The notes under the pieces were generated by a model. That model did no database searches, was not told the origin of the DNA, and saw only the letters and a program-made list of their open reading frames with translations. This document shows, piece after piece, positions 29,325 to 38,038 of a DNA stretch of 45,936 nt (the stretch's first letter is position 1; each line of letters starts with the position of its first letter). Position numbers and translations under genes: made by a program. The DNA is taken from assembly GCA_903862595.1 (NCBI GenBank), contig CAIOYO010000003.1, positions 1-45,936 of the forward strand, read 5' to 3'. The DNA is from an uncultured Opitutaceae bacterium (GTDB lineage: Bacteria > Verrucomicrobiota > Verrucomicrobiia > Opitutales > Opitutaceae).

Positions 29325-30980
29325 GTGGACTCCTCGGCGAACATCTCCCGACACCTGCCGGCGATGGCCGGGCGGCAGGCCGACACGGCCGCGCTCAAGG
29401 TGCCCCGCGGACGACTCGCGGACGGCTCGATCGACTACCTCACGCTCTCGTTCCGTGAGCTCGATGCGGAGGTCGACCGCTGGTGCGCGCGGCTCGCGAC
29501 GGCAGGAATTCGCCGTGGCGATCGCACGCTGGTCATGGTTCGCCAAGGGCTGCCACTCATTGCCTCGGTCTTCGCGCTCTTCAAGCTCGGGGCCGTCCCG
29601 GTCGTGATCGACCCGGGCATGGGCCTACGCTCCTTCCTGCGCTGCGTCGCGCGCTCCCAGCCGCGCGCCCTGCTGGGTATTCCGGTGGCTCGGTTGCTCA
29701 GCTGGATCGCATTTCCGGCGTTCCGCAGCGTGGCGGTCCGCGTGGCCGTACCCTCCGCCCTCACCGCGCGTTGTCCGGGGCAGGGCGAGTCGGCCCTTCG
29801 CGCCTTCGCTCCGGCCGCGACCGGCCCCGACGAATTGGCTGCCGTGCTGTTCACGTCGGGCTCCACCGGTGCACCCAAGGGCGTGCGCTACACGCACGGC
29901 ATGTTCGACGCCCAGGTCGAACTGATCCGGCGCGCCTACGACATCCGCCCGGGCGAGGTGGACCTGCCGCTGCTCCCCGTTTTTGCTCTGTTCAATCCGG
30001 CGTTGGGCATGACCACGATCGTGCCGGAGATCGATCCGCGCAAACCCGCGGAGGTCGATCCCGAGCGCATCCTCCAGGCCATCCGTCAGGAGAAGGTCAC
30101 CAACTCCTTCGGCTCGCCGACACTTTGGCGTAAGCTGGCCGACCACGCAGCCGCGCGCGCCGTCACGCTGCCGACCGTGCGTCGCGTCCTCTGCGCCGGC
30201 GCGCCGGTGCCGCCGGTGCTGTGGGAACAGTCCGTCCGCTTGCTGCCCCACGGCTGCCTGCACAGTCCCTACGGCGCGACCGAGGCCTTGCCGGTCTCCA
30301 GCATCGCGGCGGAGGAGGTGCTCCGGGAAACCGCGGCTGCCACGCTCGATGGCGCCGGGACGTGTGTGGGTCGTCCCCTGCCAGGCGTCCGGGTGCGGAT
30401 CGTGCCACTGGTGGATGAACGCTCCGTGCCGGGTGCGCCCGTGCAGAGCTTGGCGGTGGGTGAGATCGGCGAGATCCTGGTCAGCGGCGCGAATGTCACG
30501 CGGGAGTACGACGCCCTGCCCGAGGCGACGCAGCACGCGAAGCTGCGGGAGGATCCGGCGGGCACCCTGTGGCACCGCATGGGCGACTGCGGTTATCTCG
30601 ATGCGGCGGGTCGGCTCTGGTTTTGTGGCCGGAAAGCCGAGCGCGTGCAGACGGCCAATGGCCCAGTCTTCACCGAGCAGGTTGAGCCCCTGATGAATCG
30701 GCACCCGGCGGTGCGGCGCTCGGCGCTCGTCGGCCTCGGTCCGGCGGGTCACCAGCAGCCATGGCTGGTGGTCGAACTCGCCGACGGCGTGCGGGCCGGC
30801 GACGCGGTGCGCGCCGACCTGCTGGCCCTGGCGCGGCGTCACCCGCAGACCACGATGCTGGCGGGCATCGCCTTTCATCCCCGCTTCCCGGTGGACGTAC
30901 GGCACAACGCCAAGATCCACCGCTTGACGCTCGCCCGCTGGCTGGCGGCGCAGTCGCCGTCCGCGCCGCCCGCCTCCTGA
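29325..30980 (+). CDS. oleC: OleC-like AMP-forming ligase (olefin beta-lactone synthetase family)
   Basis: A 551-residue ANL-superfamily adenylating enzyme starting at GTG 29325 (MDSSANISRHLPAMAGRQAD). The phosphate loop is AAVLFTSGSTGAPKGVRYTH (about residues 177-196); PYGATEALPVS, the GDCGYLDAAGRLWF hinge region and KIHRLTLARW lysine region follow. The stretch LPLLPVFALFNPALGMTTIV and FGSPTLWRKLADH are characteristic of OleC, which converts beta-hydroxy acids from long-chain acyl head-to-head condensation into beta-lactones on the way to olefins. oleA, oleB and oleD are not beside it. It follows RNase D by 29 bp. It could alternatively be a different fatty-acyl ligase, but the OleC-specific motif is strong to my eye. 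Confidence 0.82.
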   Translation: MDSSANISRHLPAMAGRQADTAALKVPRGRLADGSIDYLTLSFRELDAEVDRWCARLATAGIRRGDRTLVMVRQGLPLIASVFALFKLGAVPVVIDPGMGLRSFLRCVARSQPRALLGIPVARLLSWIAFPAFRSVAVRVAVPSALTARCPGQGESALRAFAPAATGPDELAAVLFTSGSTGAPKGVRYTHGMFDAQVELIRRAYDIRPGEVDLPLLPVFALFNPALGMTTIVPEIDPRKPAEVDPERILQAIRQEKVTNSFGSPTLWRKLADHAAARAVTLPTVRRVLCAGAPVPPVLWEQSVRLLPHGCLHSPYGATEALPVSSIAAEEVLRETAAATLDGAGTCVGRPLPGVRVRIVPLVDERSVPGAPVQSLAVGEIGEILVSGANVTREYDALPEATQHAKLREDPAGTLWHRMGDCGYLDAAGRLWFCGRKAERVQTANGPVFTEQVEPLMNRHPAVRRSALVGLGPAGHQQPWLVVELADGVRAGDAVRADLLALARRHPQTTMLAGIAFHPRFPVDVRHNAKIHRLTLARWLAAQSPSAPPAS

Positions 30981-31059
30981 CCGGATGGCGGCGGAGTGTC
31001 ACGGCCGCGACGGCGCGGGCGCTTGCGCTACCTTCCCAAGCCGGGTAGTGCGTGGGCCC

Positions 31060-33144
31060 ATGCAAACCCTGATTCAAGCGCTCCGCCGCAGTGCGGGCGT
31101 TGCCACCCTCTGCTGCCTCGCGCTGGTGTCGGCTCGCGCGGACGAAGGCCTCTGGCTCTTCAGCCACCCGCCGCGCGAAGCCCTGCGCCAAGCACACGGC
31201 TTTGAGCTCACCGACGCTTGGTTGGACCACGCCATGAAGGCATCCGTCCGCTTCGGCGGCGCGTCCGGATCGTTCGTCAGCGCTGACGGCCTCGTCCTGA
31301 CCAACCACCACGTCGGCCGCTCCGCGATCCAGCGACTGAGCACGGCGACCCGCAACCTCGAGGCCGATGGCTTCCTCGCAACCGCCCCCGCCGACGAGCT
31401 TCCCGTACCCGGCATGGAGCTATCGGTGCTGCAGTCGATCGAGGACGTGACCGCCCGCGTTTCCGCTGCGGTGGGTGCGGCGGCCACGCCCGAAGCGGCG
31501 GCCGCCGCCCGGCGGGCGATCCTTGCGGAAATCGAGGCCGAGTCGCTCCGCCAGACCGGGCTGCTCAGCCGCGTCGTCACCCTTTACCAGGGCGGCTGGT
31601 ACCATCTGTATCGCTACAAAAACTACACTGACGTGCGCCTCGTCTTTGCGCCCGAGGACGAGATTGCGGCCTTCGGCGGCGATGCCGACAACTTTGAGTA
31701 TCCCCGCTACTGCCTCGATATGTGCCTCTTCCGGGTCTACGAAGGAGGACGTCCGGCGCGCGTGGAGCATTACCTCCGGTGGGCGAAGGAGCCGGTGAGC
31801 GCGGGTGACCTGGTGCTGGTGTCCGGTCATCCCGGTCGCACCGACCGGCAGTTGACCTTGGCGGAACTGTTGACCCTGCGCGACGTCACGCTCCCGCAGT
31901 CGCTGGAGAGCCTGCAGCGGACGGAAGTGGTGCTGACCGCGTGGGGTGGTCGCGATGCGGAGAACCAGCGGCGCGCGGCGCGCGTGCTCGATGGGGTGTT
32001 GAACAACCGCAAGCGCACGACCGGTCAGCTCGGGGCGCTGCAGGATCCGGTGTTCTTCGCGGGCTTGGTGAGCCGTGAGGCCGACCTCAAGGCCCGCTTG
32101 CAGGCGGCAGGCGAGGAGAGGGCGCTGCGGGCGCTGGATCGCATCGCGGCGGGTGAGGCGGAGCGCCGCACCGCTTGGGTGCGGACCGCTCTCTTGGAAC
32201 AAGGTGGGGCGTTTCGTGGGCAACTCTTCGGCTATGCGCGCGACCTAGTGCGGGTCGCGGTGGAGCGGGCCAAGCCCGATGGGCAGCGCCTGCGGGAGTA
32301 TTCCGACGCGCGCCGGCAGTCCTTCGAGCTGAGCCTGCTCTCGGTCTCGCCGGTGCACGAGGATCTGGAGCGCGTGTTGCTGGCGGATTCGCTCGGGCGC
32401 ATGGTGGAGTTGCTTGGGGCCGAGGACCCCACGGTGGTACGCGTGCTCGCGGGTCGTTCACCGCGCGCGCGGGCGGTCGAGCTGGTTGCCGGGACGCGGC
32501 TGGCGGATCCTGCTTTCCGCCGGGCGATTTACTCCGGACAGACCGAGGGTGCCGATGCGGACGCGATGCTCGCGCTGGCGCGGCTCGTCGATGCCGAGGC
32601 CCGCACCCTCCGCGCGGCCGCCGAGGCGCGAGCGGAAGCGTCCGCTCAGGCGCACTCCGATCTGGCGGCCGCGCGCTTCCGTTTGATGGGAGGCTCGCAG
32701 TATCCGGATGCGACGGGGACGCTGCGGCTGAGCTACGGGACGGTGAGCGGCTATCGCGAGGACGGAGTGGAGGTGCCTTTCGAGACGGTCACCGCCGGGC
32801 TCTACGAGCGGCATGCGCTGCAGAAGAATCGGGTTCCCTTCACGCTGCCCGATCGCTGGGTGCAGGGCCGCGACCGTCTCGCGCCGGGCACGCCGTTCAA
32901 CTTCGTGGCGACGACGGACATCGTCGGCGGGAACTCCGGCAGCCCCGTGCTGAACCGGCGCGGGGAATTGGTTGGCTTGGTGTTCGATGGGAACCTCGCC
33001 TCCCTCGCCATTGGTTTCGCCTACGATGATGCGACGGCGCGTGCGGTGCACGTCGCGGCGCCGATCATGCTCGAGTCGCTGCGGGCGATCTATGGCGCCT
33101 CGGCCTTGGTCGCGGAAATCGAGAACGGGCGCCTCGCACCGTAG
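31060..33144 (+). CDS. S46 family dipeptidyl-peptidase (DPP7/DPP11-like), exported
   Basis: A 694-residue serine peptidase that removes dipeptides from peptide N-termini outside the cytoplasm. ATG 31060 gives a signal sequence (MQTLIQALRRSAGVATLCCL...SARA) followed by the S46 start DEGLWLF. The catalytic triad is visible: His in LTNHHVGRSAIQ (about 80-91), Asp in AFGGDADNFEYPRYCLD (about 205-221) and Ser in TDIVGGNSGSPVLNRRGE (about 624-641). The block after the serine reads GLVFDGNLASLAIGFAYDD: Gly at FDGN is the position I associate with DPP7-like specificity for hydrophobic residues, whereas DPP11 has Arg. It has the length of the family. It ends 26 bp from the convergent NIPSNAP gene. Confidence 0.93.
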   Translation: MQTLIQALRRSAGVATLCCLALVSARADEGLWLFSHPPREALRQAHGFELTDAWLDHAMKASVRFGGASGSFVSADGLVLTNHHVGRSAIQRLSTATRNLEADGFLATAPADELPVPGMELSVLQSIEDVTARVSAAVGAAATPEAAAAARRAILAEIEAESLRQTGLLSRVVTLYQGGWYHLYRYKNYTDVRLVFAPEDEIAAFGGDADNFEYPRYCLDMCLFRVYEGGRPARVEHYLRWAKEPVSAGDLVLVSGHPGRTDRQLTLAELLTLRDVTLPQSLESLQRTEVVLTAWGGRDAENQRRAARVLDGVLNNRKRTTGQLGALQDPVFFAGLVSREADLKARLQAAGEERALRALDRIAAGEAERRTAWVRTALLEQGGAFRGQLFGYARDLVRVAVERAKPDGQRLREYSDARRQSFELSLLSVSPVHEDLERVLLADSLGRMVELLGAEDPTVVRVLAGRSPRARAVELVAGTRLADPAFRRAIYSGQTEGADADAMLALARLVDAEARTLRAAAEARAEASAQAHSDLAAARFRLMGGSQYPDATGTLRLSYGTVSGYREDGVEVPFETVTAGLYERHALQKNRVPFTLPDRWVQGRDRLAPGTPFNFVATTDIVGGNSGSPVLNRRGELVGLVFDGNLASLAIGFAYDDATARAVHVAAPIMLESLRAIYGASALVAEIENGRLAP

Positions 33145-33170
33145 GGAGGCGCACGCCGAGCCGCGGCGCG

Positions 33171-33974
33171 TCAGCGCAGCGGCGAGAATTCGAGGGGACG
33201 AAGAAACTGCGAGCGTACGCCGCCGGGCTGGACCGTGAGCGATCCGCCGGCGGCCTTCTCGGAAGCCTCCCGCGCTGCGATCCACGCCGGATCCGCGCGG
33301 AAGGCCTTGAAGGACTCCGCCGCCGCTTCCCGGCTGGCGTGGGCGAGCAGGTAGATGAGCGTGTCGTCGGAGCCCTTGGCGGCATCCAGCGGCATCCAGT
33401 AGCCGATGTGCGTCATGCCGTGCTTGCTGAAGAGGGCGACAGTGTGATCGCGGAAGCGCGCGTTGAGCGCGGCGAGGCGGCCGGGATTGGTCTTGTAAGT
33501 GCGGAGCTCGAAGACGCGTTCGGGGTTGTTCGCCGCCGCGGCGATCGCGGGCGAGTAATCCGTGGCGCTCAGGAGAATCGATTCGCTCTTGCTGACCAAC
33601 GGCCCGTTGGCCTCAGACGCCTTCTGGGCGGCCTGCCACTCGGGGTCATTCTTGAAGGCGTTCCAACGGGCTTCGCGTTCAGCGCGGCTTGGGTAAGCGA
33701 GGAGGAAGACGAGCGAGTTGTCGGCCGCATCGACCGCCACCCAGTAGCCGAGTCGCTGGATCCCATGGCGAGCGAAGAGGCGGTCGGTGTGCGCGCGGAA
33801 CCGCTCGATCAGGTCATCCCGCTTTCCGGGCGCCGCCTGATAGATGCGCAGCTCGTAGCAGCGCAGATCGGTGGACGAGCGGTCGGCGGCGAAGACCGTG
33901 GCGGTGGCGGCCAGCGGCATCATCCACACGGCGAGCGGGGCGAGCGAAAGCAAGTGGGTGAGGAGGGATTTCAT
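33171..33974 (-). CDS. Secreted NIPSNAP family protein with two repeats
   Basis: A 267-residue exported protein of unknown biochemical function. The leader MKSLLTHLLSLAPLAVWMMP...FAA is a signal peptide. Two NIPSNAP (dimeric alpha/beta-barrel) repeats are visible: CYELRIYQAAPGKRDDLIER with GYWVAVDAADNSLVFLLAYP (about residues 39-110), and VFELRTYKTNPGRLAALNAR with GYWMPLDAAKGSDDTLIYLL (about 155-230). The regular spacing supports an internal duplication. It ends next to the convergent S46 peptidase gene and is followed by a 160-bp gap before the AsmA-like gene. ATG at 33974. Confidence 0.85.
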   Translation of the reverse strand: MKSLLTHLLSLAPLAVWMMPLAATATVFAADRSSTDLRCYELRIYQAAPGKRDDLIERFRAHTDRLFARHGIQRLGYWVAVDAADNSLVFLLAYPSRAEREARWNAFKNDPEWQAAQKASEANGPLVSKSESILLSATDYSPAIAAAANNPERVFELRTYKTNPGRLAALNARFRDHTVALFSKHGMTHIGYWMPLDAAKGSDDTLIYLLAHASREAAAESFKAFRADPAWIAAREASEKAAGGSLTVQPGGVRSQFLRPLEFSPLR

Positions 33975-34134
33975 GGTGAAGGCAGGCGGAGCGAAGCGAG
34001 GGGGCGGGGTAGGCGAGGAGGGTGGGGAGATGAGACCGGGAAGGAGAGGAATCCGAAAGGGACTGGAGGAGCGAGCCTCGGGAGCGTTGCCGTTGCCGTG
34101 CGTGCTTGCGGGGCGGGGAACCAGAGCAAGGCGT

Positions 34135-34896
34135 TCAGGGCGCCTTCGGCTTTTCGCGACCGATCAGGCCGCGCAGGCCCTCGCCGAGTTGCTTCACCCC
34201 CGATTTCAGGGCTTCAGCGGCGGCCGCTCCGCTGGCTGAGCCGACCGTTCCGGGAGAGCGGGCAACCGCGCCGAGCACGGCGGCGACGATCTGCCGGGTC
34301 GCCTCCGCCGCGAGTTGCCCCGCGGTCAGGCCGCGCTCCGGCGTGCCGAGGTTGACCAGCGTGAGCTCGGGAATGCGGACGGTGACGGCCTCGGTGCCGA
34401 CTCCCAGCGTGACCCGGGCATCGCGTAGCACCGCGTGGCGCACCGCGAAGCGTCGCGCGGTGCCGGTCGCGTCGGTGGGTGCCCCGGCGGGCGCAGGCCC
34501 GGTGTTGCGCTCGATCTGTTTCAGCAGGTCGCTGAGGTTGCTGCTGACGATCTTGGTCTCGAGGTGGAATACGGCCTCGTCGATGAGCAGCTCGTCGATG
34601 ACGAGCGTTTCCCGAAGGAGGCTGCTTGGCTGGACCTCAAGGTGGATGCGTCCGATGGAGGCGAGCGAGTCCGACTGCCAGCCGGGAGGATTGCCTACGC
34701 GGAGGGCCTCGAGCGTGCCGACGCCGTTCCATGGCTTCAGGTGCGCAGCGCCAATCGTCGTGGGCGTGCCTGTGATGCGCGGGGCCACGCGGTTGAACGC
34801 CTTCGTCGTGAACGAGCCGAGGAAGAACGTGAGTCCGACGACGAGCAGGACAATCACCGCCACAAGAACCGCGAGAACGCCGACGACTGCCTTCAT
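34135..34896 (-). CDS. AsmA-like membrane-anchored protein
   Basis: A 253-residue protein with an N-terminal transmembrane anchor (VLAVLVAVIVLLVVGLTFFL) and a periplasmic beta-rich body. The segments LGSFTTKAFNRVAPRITGTP, VGTLEALRVGNPPGW, IGRIHLEVQPSSLLRETLVI and DELLIDEAVFHLE resemble AsmA/DUF748-type repeats, the same family used in lipid transport to the outer membrane. The C-terminus is Ala-rich and ends LRGLIGREKPKAP. Full-length AsmA/TamB members are much longer, so this is a small version. It is divergent from the TIM-barrel gene across 145 bp. Role in envelope maintenance is inference. Confidence 0.7.
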   Translation of the reverse strand: MKAVVGVLAVLVAVIVLLVVGLTFFLGSFTTKAFNRVAPRITGTPTTIGAAHLKPWNGVGTLEALRVGNPPGWQSDSLASIGRIHLEVQPSSLLRETLVIDELLIDEAVFHLETKIVSSNLSDLLKQIERNTGPAPAGAPTDATGTARRFAVRHAVLRDARVTLGVGTEAVTVRIPELTLVNLGTPERGLTAGQLAAEATRQIVAAVLGAVARSPGTVGSASGAAAAEALKSGVKQLGEGLRGLIGREKPKAP

Positions 34897-35041
34897 GAAG
34901 GAACGATGCCGCGGCGCGACGGCGCTGACGACCTCTTTTTCGGCGATGTGGGCGAGGTGGGCCAGGGTGGCGGACGAGGGATCGCCTGCGCGGGGTGATC
35001 GGGCTGGCGTGGCGCGCGCGTCTGCGCATCGTGGCGCGCGT

Positions 35042-35821
35042 ATGCTTCCCGGTCTTCTTTCCGTGACTTTTCGCAGCCGATCCCCGCAGGAGATCGTCGC
35101 GTGGGCCCGTCAGGCACGGCTGGCGGCCATCGAGTGGGGCGGCGACATCCACGTGCCGCCTGGAGACGCGGCGCGCGCGCGGGACGTGCGGCGCCTCACC
35201 GAGGAGGCGGGACTCACGGTGTCCGCGTTGGGAAGTTACTACCGGGCCGGTTCGGCGGCGAAGCAGGGGCCGCCCTTTGCCGCCGTGTTGGAGACCGCGC
35301 AGGAACTCGGAGCGCCGTGCATCCGGGTCTGGGCCGGCACGGTGGGTTCGGCGGAAACGGATACCCGCCAGCGCGCTGAGATCATCGCCGACCTCCGCGT
35401 CATCGCGCAGCAGGCCGCAGTCGCGGGCGTGCGTGTGGCGACGGAGTGGCATGCGGGCACGCTGACGGATACGACGGTTTCGACGCTGGCGTTGCTCCGC
35501 GAGGTGGATCACCCGAATCTCGGCACCTTCTGGCAGCCGCGGATCGGTGATACCGTGGAGCAGGGGGTGGCGGACCTTCGGGCGATCGCGTCGTGGCTTG
35601 GGGCGGTGCACGTGTTTCATTGGCGAACGGTGCAGGACCGCCGACCCCTCGCGGAGGGTGAGGAACCCTGGCGCGCGTATCTCGCGGAAGTCCGCGCCTG
35701 CGCCCCGGCGGTGCGCTTCGCCTCGCTCGAATTTCTGCCGCAGGAGACGCTCGACGACCTGCTGCGCGACGCTGCGACGCTCGCGCGGTGGACCGCTGCG
35801 GTCGGCGAAACGGCGCCCTGA
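35042..35821 (+). CDS. Sugar phosphate isomerase/epimerase (xylose-isomerase-like TIM barrel)
   Basis: A 259-residue AP-endonuclease-2-type TIM barrel. ATG 35042 begins MLPGLLSVTFRSRSPQEIVA. Conserved positions include IEWGGDIHVPPGD (about residues 29-41) on an early strand, GSYYRAGS, IRVWAGTVGS, VATEWHAGTLTDTT with a potential metal-binding Glu (about 138), LGTFWQPRIGD, VHVFHW and SLEFLP with a final Glu. These fit a metal-dependent sugar or inositol isomerase/epimerase. Substrate is unknown. It is a stand-alone gene and not linked to xylA in this window. The open frame continues upstream but has no matching features there. Confidence 0.85.
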   Translation: MLPGLLSVTFRSRSPQEIVAWARQARLAAIEWGGDIHVPPGDAARARDVRRLTEEAGLTVSALGSYYRAGSAAKQGPPFAAVLETAQELGAPCIRVWAGTVGSAETDTRQRAEIIADLRVIAQQAAVAGVRVATEWHAGTLTDTTVSTLALLREVDHPNLGTFWQPRIGDTVEQGVADLRAIASWLGAVHVFHWRTVQDRRPLAEGEEPWRAYLAEVRACAPAVRFASLEFLPQETLDDLLRDAATLARWTAAVGETAP

Positions 35822-35950
35822 ACCCGCGGCCTCATCCCGCGCGCACGGTCTCGCGGCGGTGGATCTTCACCGCGATTTCTTCCTCGCTGCGACCCCGTCG
35901 AATCCGGGGAACGTGGGTCGCGTTGACCTCGCGCGCGCCCCCCTCGGTAA

Positions 35951-36538
35951 TCAAGAACCGGGATGGACCTCGTATTCCATGTAGGCGGCGGTCTTCGCGG
36001 CCGTGTCCTTCCCGAGCAACTGGCCGACAAGATGCAGTGAGCAGTCGATGCCGGCGCTGATGCCGGCGGCGGTGAGGATGTGGCCGTTGTCGTGGAAACG
36101 CCGGGTCGGATCCACCGTGGACCGCGGGGCCAGCTCCGTCAGCATCGGGAGGACCTGGTGATGCGTGGTGACGCGGAGGCCGTCGAGCAACCCGGCCTTG
36201 GCCAGCACGAGTGAGCCGGTGCACACGCTCATCACCCGCTCGGCGGCGGTGGCGCGGGTGCGGACCCACGCGAGGATGTCGGGTTGTTGGAGCAGGGCGC
36301 GCGTACCGAATCCACCCGGCACGATGAGGATGTCCGCGTGCGGGCACGACTCCAGCGTGTGGTCGGCGACGACGCGCAGCCCGTTGCGGGCCTTGACCGT
36401 GGGCGTGCTGGCGACGATGGAGACGGCGAACGCGGTGTGATCCGACAGTTCATCCGTGACGGAGAACACCTCAAACGGACCAGCGAAGTCGAGGACCTCG
36501 ACTTCGGGAAACAGCAGCAGGGCGACGGAGCGACGCAT
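35951..36538 (-). CDS. DJ-1/PfpI family protein, isonitrile-hydratase-like
   Basis: A 195-residue GATase1-like protein with a flavodoxin fold. The N-terminus MRRSVALLLFPEVEVLDFAG contains Asp17, and the nucleophile elbow is Cys106 in RVMSVCTGSLVLAKAGLLDG. Isonitrile hydratase from Pseudomonas putida depends on an Asp near residue 17 and a Cys near 101, so this pattern matches that branch and the GATase-like domains of AraC regulators. Here there is no C-terminal HTH, so it is not a regulator of that type. Further motifs are DILIVPGGFGTR and THHQVLPMLTELAPRS and the closing TAAGISAGIDCSLHLV. ATG 36538. It is divergent from the Cys-motif hypothetical gene across 145 bp. Confidence 0.88.
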   Translation of the reverse strand: MRRSVALLLFPEVEVLDFAGPFEVFSVTDELSDHTAFAVSIVASTPTVKARNGLRVVADHTLESCPHADILIVPGGFGTRALLQQPDILAWVRTRATAAERVMSVCTGSLVLAKAGLLDGLRVTTHHQVLPMLTELAPRSTVDPTRRFHDNGHILTAAGISAGIDCSLHLVGQLLGKDTAAKTAAYMEYEVHPGS

Positions 36539-36683
36539 GGCGGTGAAGGGAACGCGAGGAGCGGGTCGTGGCGAGGCGATCTGGAGGGTCGCCGGCCGAC
36601 GGAGGCTTATCCCCCCGACGAGGGTTGTCGAGTGCTGGCCCGGGGCGGGTTGACCTCGGGTCGTGGCGGCGGAACACTGCGGC

Positions 36684-37331
36684 ATGCCTGAGCCGTGGCG
36701 TGAGGATGAGCGAGACTTCCGAGTGGGCTGCGCCGCCCATGGCGGATCGGCGCGCGCGTGGTTCGAGGCCCAGGCGGCGGCCGTGGTCGAGCGTATGCTC
36801 CAACAGGATGGCGGCCCAGCCGTCGCGCCGACCGTGATCCGGACCTGCGTGTCGGCGCTTTGGGATGCGGCGGGGGCGATCGGTTGGCCGGCTTCGCTGC
36901 CGGACGGCGTCACCTGCCGATCCGCGGAGACTCCGGGCGCAGCCTTGGAGCCGAAGGTGGTGGCCGTAGCGGCGCAGGTCGAAAGTGACGCGGAGCGGGC
37001 GCGGCTCTTGCCGGTGCTGCGCCAGCTCCTCAAAGCCTGCGTTTACCCGGAGTTTACCGAATGCCGCGATTCCTACCGGGCCGCCGGGGCGGATGGACGG
37101 TGCGCGCGGCAGCAGCGCGCGGTGGCGGTGGCGCGGATCAGCGGCAGTCCCTGCGTGGATTGCCCGTACTTCGTCGCGCGCACCGAGACGGAGCACCGCG
37201 ACCTCCTGCTGGCGGGATGGAAAGCAGGATCACCGGACGTGTTCCGCGGTGAGCCCTCCGTATTTTTGCCTAATGATTTCCGCGCTCTGCGCCGATTTCT
37301 TTGGCTACGTTCGCGGTACGGCTCGGCCTGA
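36684..37331 (+). CDS. Uncharacterised protein with C-terminal cysteine motif
   Basis: A 215-residue soluble protein I do not recognise beyond resemblance to Opitutaceae hypotheticals. ATG 36684 gives MPEPWREDERDFRVGCAAHG; a GTG 21 bases upstream is possible. The N-terminal two-thirds is helical and Ala-rich. The conserved-looking part is CVYPEFTECRDSYRAAG, GRCARQQ and SGSPCVDCPYF (roughly residues 120-175), with five or six cysteines in a CX7C...C...CXXC arrangement that suggests metal or Fe-S binding. It ends PNDFRALRRFLWLRSRYGSA. The next gene (response regulator) starts 50 bp later on the same strand. Function is unknown; do not infer one. Confidence 0.7.
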   Translation: MPEPWREDERDFRVGCAAHGGSARAWFEAQAAAVVERMLQQDGGPAVAPTVIRTCVSALWDAAGAIGWPASLPDGVTCRSAETPGAALEPKVVAVAAQVESDAERARLLPVLRQLLKACVYPEFTECRDSYRAAGADGRCARQQRAVAVARISGSPCVDCPYFVARTETEHRDLLLAGWKAGSPDVFRGEPSVFLPNDFRALRRFLWLRSRYGSA

Positions 37332-37381
37332 GAGAAAGCTCTTCGCTTGGGAGGTGGGTTCGCGCGTTCGCGCCGCTCCCC

Positions 37382-38038
37382 ATGCCTCCCTCCGCCAAGA
37401 AACATCGCGCCATCGTCATCGAAGACGAGACGGTCTTTCGCCAGCTCCTCAGCATGGCGTTGAGTCGCTTGCCGCGCATGGAAGTCATGGGCGACTACGC
37501 GGACGGTGCCGAAGGCCTGCAGGCGTGTCTCCGGGATCGTCCGGATCTCGTCGTGGTGGACCTGCAGCTTCCCGGGATGCATGGGATGGACATTGCGCGG
37601 GAGCTGCGGCGCCAGTTGCCGGAGACGCGGATTTTGGTGCTGACCTCGCAGCAGAACGAGAGCATCCCCTCGCAACTGGCGACCTTGGGCGTGCACGGGT
37701 TCGTGTCGAAGGGGGAGCCGCTGAAGGTCGTGATCGAGGCGGTGGAAAAGGTGCTCACCGGAGGCATGTTTTTCGCGTCGAGCAAGCCCGCGCGGCCGGC
37801 GCTGTCGCCCTTGGCGGCACCGGCGGTGCCGACGTTGCGCAATCCGCTCACGCCCCGGGAAATCGAGGTCGCGATCGGCGTGGCCTCTGGATTTTCGTCC
37901 AAGGAGATTGCCGCCAAGCTTAAGCTATCGGTCCGTACGGTGGAGAAGCACCGCGCGAACATCATGGACAAAGTCGAGGTGCGCGAAGTCGCCAGCCTCG
38001 TGCGCTGGTGCGTTCAGCAGCGCCTGATCACGATTTAG
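37382..38038 (+). CDS. NarL/FixJ-type response regulator
   Basis: A 218-residue two-component regulator. The receiver domain holds Glu14/Asp15, phospho-acceptor Asp60 (VVVDLQLPGMHGMD), Thr88 (LVLTSQ) and Lys110 (FVSKGEP). A Pro/Ala linker (about 128-145) leads to a LuxR-type HTH, LTPREIEVAIGVASGFSSKE with TVEKHRANIMDKVEVRE, ending VQQRLITI. It likely binds DNA after phosphorylation. ATG 37382 is used; residues upstream in frame have no receiver character. Its last 11 bases overlap the end of the HPt gene on the opposite strand, and no histidine kinase is present in the window, so the kinase is encoded elsewhere. Confidence 0.93.
   Translation: MPPSAKKHRAIVIEDETVFRQLLSMALSRLPRMEVMGDYADGAEGLQACLRDRPDLVVVDLQLPGMHGMDIARELRRQLPETRILVLTSQQNESIPSQLATLGVHGFVSKGEPLKVVIEAVEKVLTGGMFFASSKPARPALSPLAAPAVPTLRNPLTPREIEVAIGVASGFSSKEIAAKLKLSVRTVEKHRANIMDKVEVREVASLVRWCVQQRLITI

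Noticed and set aside
35822-35950. Small open frames between the TIM-barrel and DJ-1 genes
   Set aside because: They overlap the ends of both neighbours in other frames and have no start signal or conserved features.
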